64,000 nucleotides of DNA from Pardosa pseudoannulata (taxonomy: Eukaryota; Arthropoda; Arachnida; Araneae; Lycosidae). The position numbers were made by a program, and so were the translations under genes. The first letter of the stretch is position 1, and every line of letters begins with the position of its first letter. The stretch is taken from positions 20,056,675 to 20,120,674 of the forward strand of contig CM063506.1 of the NCBI GenBank assembly GCA_032207245.1. The letters run 5' to 3'. Below, in pieces: positions 59,870 to 64,000 of this stretch. The notes under the pieces were generated by a model. It saw nothing but the letters and a program-made list of their open reading frames with translations. It had not been told where the DNA came from and did no database searches.

Positions 59870-61998
59870 TCCCCTATATAATAATAGCCTAAGTTATCTG
59901 TCCGCAAATTTATGAAGCGGTTGGACCTGGAATGGATACAGGTATCCATTCAAAGCGAATAAAGTTTATCTTCTCCTAAACTATTGATCCGATTCTAAAA
60001 TAAATTTGTATAAATATGCTACATATCACAGCAAAAAATACTGTCGTGTTTAAAACGTTCGAAATCCAACCCTTCGCCCCTTTTTGAGAATTTAATGCCG
60101 TTATTTCAAGCCCTATTTTCCCCGGTTAAGAGCAGGCGATTAAATTTAACCATTTATCACTTAATAAATAGGAAAAATAACAACTTTTTTCTAGCATTGT
60201 GACGTCATTCCTTTAACCATCTTATTTAATCATTTCATATTTTAAACTATTTAAATATCGTCTACACTATTATATCTTTTCAAAACTAGATATTCGTCAA
60301 TGATTTTCTTTTATATTCCTAAATAACAATTTGGTACATTAGGTAGAATTTTAAATAATCATTGATTATTTTTTGTTGTAATGAAATTTTATCATCAGTA
60401 TTAACAATAGATTCTTTTCATATAGTTAGGAGTCTATAGAAAAAAATTTTAACTTTTATTTATATTTATTTTAAATTAGAAGTTTGTTATTTGTGTTTGT
60501 TTTTATACAAAATTTGATAAATGTATTAATTATTCATAAAATATTAATATTAAAATAAATAAATAAATTTTAGGATTGATATAAAGTATTTAAAATAATA
60601 CAAATTTTTTTTATCCTCATGTCAACAAATTCTATTAAGAAAAAATTTTACATTCTGTCATATGATATTATGCTGTAAATACAATAATTACAGAAAATTA
60701 AAAAATTTTAAAAATTAAATTTGAATTCTAATATACAGAACATTCACTAGTAGTAAAAAAATATTATTTAAAATATTAAATTAATCATATTTATAAATGA
60801 ATGTTTCTGTTTTTTTATTAAGTTTATATAATAAAAATATAATAAATTTTAAATTTGTATATCTAATTTTTTAAATATTAACTTTAAATATTTTTCCTTT
60901 ATGAGCATATGTATTATTAACATTATTTTTTAAAGCAAAAAAAATTTTTTTTTAATTTTGATTCTATTTAAGTGATAAATATTCTAGCAATATAAAGTAA
61001 TGTTTTTAATTCTTTTTCCTTTTAAAAGCAAATAAAATTTTAATTTATAATAATAAATGTAAAAATATTTTTTTTTTAGATTTTTTTTAAAAATATTTTT
61101 TATTTTATTTTTAACATTTAAAATGTTCTTGACATGTTCAATTTATTTAAATTGAAAATAAAGAGCTCAGATGTAAAAAATATGAAGTTATAAAACAATT
61201 TTAAATTTTAATATTGTTTTTTTAGTAAAGAAGTTGTCATTATTATAAGGAAAAACAATTAAATTAATGAAATAAAAAACACATTTTTATGAGTAAAAAA
61301 ATAGTTTTTTTAGGATAAGAATGTTTGTGAGTTTCAACAAAACAAGTACAACATCAGTTTATTACTTTTTAAATATTAAAATTATATTTATTTCTATAAA
61401 TATTATTTCAGTAAATATATACAAGAATCATAAACATTTTTATTAATCACAAATTAAATTATATCTTGTTTATATATTGATTTTAGTTATTTTTTTTTTA
61501 AAAAAATTCTTTTTTTTTTTTGCATGTATTTTTTTTTTTTTTATTTTTCTGTTTTTTTTTAGATTTTTCACTAATTAATAGATAATTGAGATGTGACTTT
61601 ATAGCAAATTTTTAAAATTTTTGTATAAATTTTTCATTTATTGTTTTGAGTTTTTAAATGCATATTTTATTATTTATCACTATATTTAGTTTTTTTTTTT
61701 TATGATTATTATTTTCATTTCTTTCATTTTATTTATAATTATTTTTTATTTAACATCGTCATTTTCGTATTTAATTTCCGGAAATTAGATTATTTGATAT
61801 ATTATTATTTTGTAATGAGCTATATTTTAAATTTATTTTAATTCTTTTTTTTTTTACAATGAAATGTTTATTAACAATATTCTAACAGCGAAAAGTACAA
61901 ATTTCAGTGACTCTCATAGGCAAATAAAAACCTATCATGTTATGCATTTGTTTAAAAGTAAGATATTAAGTTCACCGTAGCGAAGCACGGGCACTTAG
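59870..61998 (+). mobile_element. Helitron-like element, copy C, joined to copy B
   Basis: Begins TCCCCTATATAATAATAG directly after the CTAG of copy B. The first ~600 bp match copies A and B, and then the sequence becomes extremely AT-rich. A different end candidate lies at 61974-61998: caccgtagcgaagcacgggc, a hairpin typical of arthropod Helitron 3' ends, followed by acttag before T. Whether the right end belongs to the same insertion is inferred. Confidence 0.5.
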
Positions 61999-61999
61999 T

Positions 62000-63240
62000 T
62001 AAGAAATATAATAAATTAAGGTTTTTATAAATTTATAATAATGAAACATTTACCTTTATGCATGCATTATTTATATTTTAAAGCTGCAGCAATTTTTAAC
62101 CCAAATCCGTTTAAAAAAACAATTAAAAGGGTGGACCGTAATACGAAATAAAACAAATTTTATTTTTATTTTTAATTTTTCAAATATTTATGTTAGTGTT
62201 ATTTACGTAAAATTACAACGACAATAAACATTAACTATACTGTATTAATAATCAAACACCTTACCTTCCTCCCGAATCATGAGGGTTAAAATATTATTAT
62301 TTTATACATTTTAGTTATTTACATACCATATATTATTAATTTTAATTGTATTTACTAGAGATTAATGTTAAGGATAATAAGAATCGTAGCTGATTGACAT
62401 TTCTTCCAGCCATGACGAATAAATAAAATATTCAATAAAAATAAATATGATAATTACACGATTAAAAAATAGTAAATATGTTAAATGCAATCTAACGATG
62501 CGACTAACAAACATAATCACCAAAAGTTTAAACGTTGATTTAAGGAAATATAATGCGTTTTCTTGTGTTTTTTTGACAAATGTGAACTGATACATTTGTA
62601 AGCAACAAAAACGTATAATTTGAGTTGCAACACTACTATACTGTTAGGTTAGAATTTTAAACGCATCGTTAGCTTGCGTTTTCTAAATAAGCAATACCTT
62701 AATTATTCCTTTATAATTAATGATAACTGCACAATAGCCATAAATATAATTTATAACTTTCTTTCCACACAACTTCCACTGACTGGTTGGATAGAGCACG
62801 TACACGTAACGTGAGTCAGTTGGTTGTATACGTAATGGTCGATTGACAGAATATTCTAGAACACTCAAATTTCAACTTAACCTGTCCAACCCTACTCAAA
62901 GACCAGGTTTACGTTGGTTACTATCAAGTCTTAAAGTACATAATATGTGATATTTATTACAAACATTAACAACTAAAATTCTATGTTTCAACTGTATATA
63001 GTCAAAATGACTAAAACTATATAGGCAGTAGAAAAATTCAATTGGGCTGTAAAAAGTTTTTAAATGGACCGCATGAGGCCTATGCATCACGGGTTGGGCA
63101 TGCCTGGTTTAGAGAATGTTTCTTTATTCTAACAACCTCAAAGGAGCATTTGAGAACGTTACAGGATATTTGTTATTATCTAGCATTCGAATGCATATAT
63201 ATTTATATACCTGTACATATATGTATACGAGCGTTGCCTT
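62000..63240. other. Accessory DNA with a heat-shock-element-like site
   Basis: No gene recognised. A site GAATATTCTAGAA lies at 62849-62861. The stretch 63040-63110 (gaccgcatgaggcctatgca) resembles the end of a hAT-type repeat, but no partner end was found. Confidence 0.4.
62849..62861. promoter_or_regulatory. Heat-shock-element-like triplet
   Basis: GAA-TA-TTC-TA-GAA, three exactly spaced inverted units, the consensus bound by heat-shock factor. No gene start is seen beside it, so function is unknown; such sites also occur by chance or within transposons. Confidence 0.4.
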
Positions 63241-63299
63241 TTAAATTAAAAAAAAAAAATAGGTTGAAAAAGAATTTTTCGGGGACGAACTGTTTTATT

Positions 63300-64000
63300 T
63301 CTTTTTAAAATATTCACTTTTAATATTTATACACTTTTCCATCCGTTCAAACCAATTTTTGAAACAGTTTTTCCACTGAAGTTGACATCTCAGAAACGTG
63401 GTTTGGGAAGTCATCAACATCGTCTTCAGGTGATGAAAATCGCAGCCCACGCATTTTTTGTTTGTCATAAGGGAACAATAAAACGTCGTTAGGCGACAAA
63501 TCAGGAAAATATGGGCAATGGATCACTATTTAGATTTTTTTTTATCCTTCAAGGAATCAATTGTTTCACGTGGTGTGTGTAAACTGGCGTTGTCGTGATG
63601 AAGAATGATGCGTCGATTTTTGTTGTTTTTCCTGATTTCGTTGATGACTTTCGGCAGACAAATTTCTGTATACCACTTAGCTTTAACAACTTTTCGATCC
63701 TCTAAAGGAATGGTTGTGATATGTCCTGTAAGGCCGAAGAAACAAGCATTCATTTTCGTGGAAGTGTTTCGTGAACGAAAAACTTTCGTGGGATTCAGTT
63801 CATCTTGAAACACCCAGACAGTGGACTGTTGTTTAGTTTCCGGCTCATATGAATGCATCCAAGTTTCATCGCCTGTAACGATGTTATATACAGATTTTTT
63901 CGTTCCCAATTTTCTTACACCAATTTGCACGGGCCTCTTTTTGAGCTTCTGTCAAATTGTGCGGAATTCATCTGGAACAGATCTATTTAGCAGCTAAATT
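63300..64000 (-). pseudogene. Mariner transposase (DD34D type), broken, cut by window edge
   Basis: The minus-strand frame 63930-63526 shows TGDETWMHSYEPETKQQS (first Asp), ACFFGLTGHITTIPL and ILHHDNASLHTPRETIDSL (second Asp). After a frameshift near 63535 the next frame reads YFPDLSPNDVLLFPYD (third Asp in SPND) and LRFSSPEDDVDDF. A further shift near 63375 leads to NWFERMEKCINIKSEYFKK and TAA near 63308. The right part toward 64000 reads TEAQKEARANWC with stops. All three catalytic Asp survive, yet several frameshifts make it inactive. The N-terminal helix-turn-helix part lies beyond the window. Confidence 0.85.

Overview
This is an AT-rich eukaryotic nuclear window that looks like arthropod DNA, probably an arachnid such as a spider. 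That guess rests on long introns with GT-AG junctions, many (TA)n microsatellites, a tRNA-derived SINE family, and a mix of Tc1/mariner, hAT, Harbinger-like, Helitron-like, Ty3/gypsy, Ty1/copia and jockey-like LINE remains. No species can be named from the sequence alone. There are no operons or bacterial features.

Two host genes can be reconstructed by joining exons, and they face each other tail to tail. On the + strand, three exons (3704-3838, 13533-13622, 14892-15041) encode the C-terminal end of an eIF2-alpha kinase of the HRI/EIF2AK1 type: the kinase C-lobe and a short coiled-coil tail. Its earlier exons lie left of the window. On the - strand, fourteen coding exons between 46152 and 21679 give a complete USP10-like deubiquitinase of 708 residues. 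It has a PAM2-like motif near the N-terminus, a low-complexity middle, and a USP catalytic domain with Cys359, His662 and Asp679/680. All junctions agree in phase and carry GT/AG. Both families act in translational stress control, HRI through eIF2-alpha phosphorylation and USP10 through stress-granule and ribosome biology.

Region by region. 1-1243: 5' LTR, primer-binding site and gag of a Ty3/gypsy-type element on the - strand, cut by the window edge. 1402-3703: a SINE and a Ty1/copia gag-protease fragment. 3839-13532: a kinase intron with a badly decayed LINE reverse transcriptase and a nearly intact Ty3/gypsy element (7480-12759) inserted in a TA microsatellite. 15042-21678: the space between the two gene ends, with 3' UTR-like AT-rich sequence. 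21679-46152: USP10, whose introns hold SINEs, a 3.6-kb element with hAT-like ends and a decayed mariner-like element with a perfect hairpin. 46153-64000: mostly accessory DNA, with a broken THAP-domain exon, Tc1 and mariner transposase remnants, three Helitron-like copies (two joined head to tail), two hAT MITEs, a Harbinger-like MITE and a LINE ORF1 fragment between 13-bp direct repeats.

The most useful points for a second look are the complete USP10 gene model without a recognisable FGDF motif, the USP10/EIF2AK1 adjacency, the young gypsy element broken only at an A8 run, the shared TA-microsatellite target of both LTR elements, the 3.6-kb intronic element with subterminal TTTTGGAGCA repeats, the THAP relic next to USP10, and the tandem Helitron-like array. 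All family names come from reading motifs by eye; no database search was possible.
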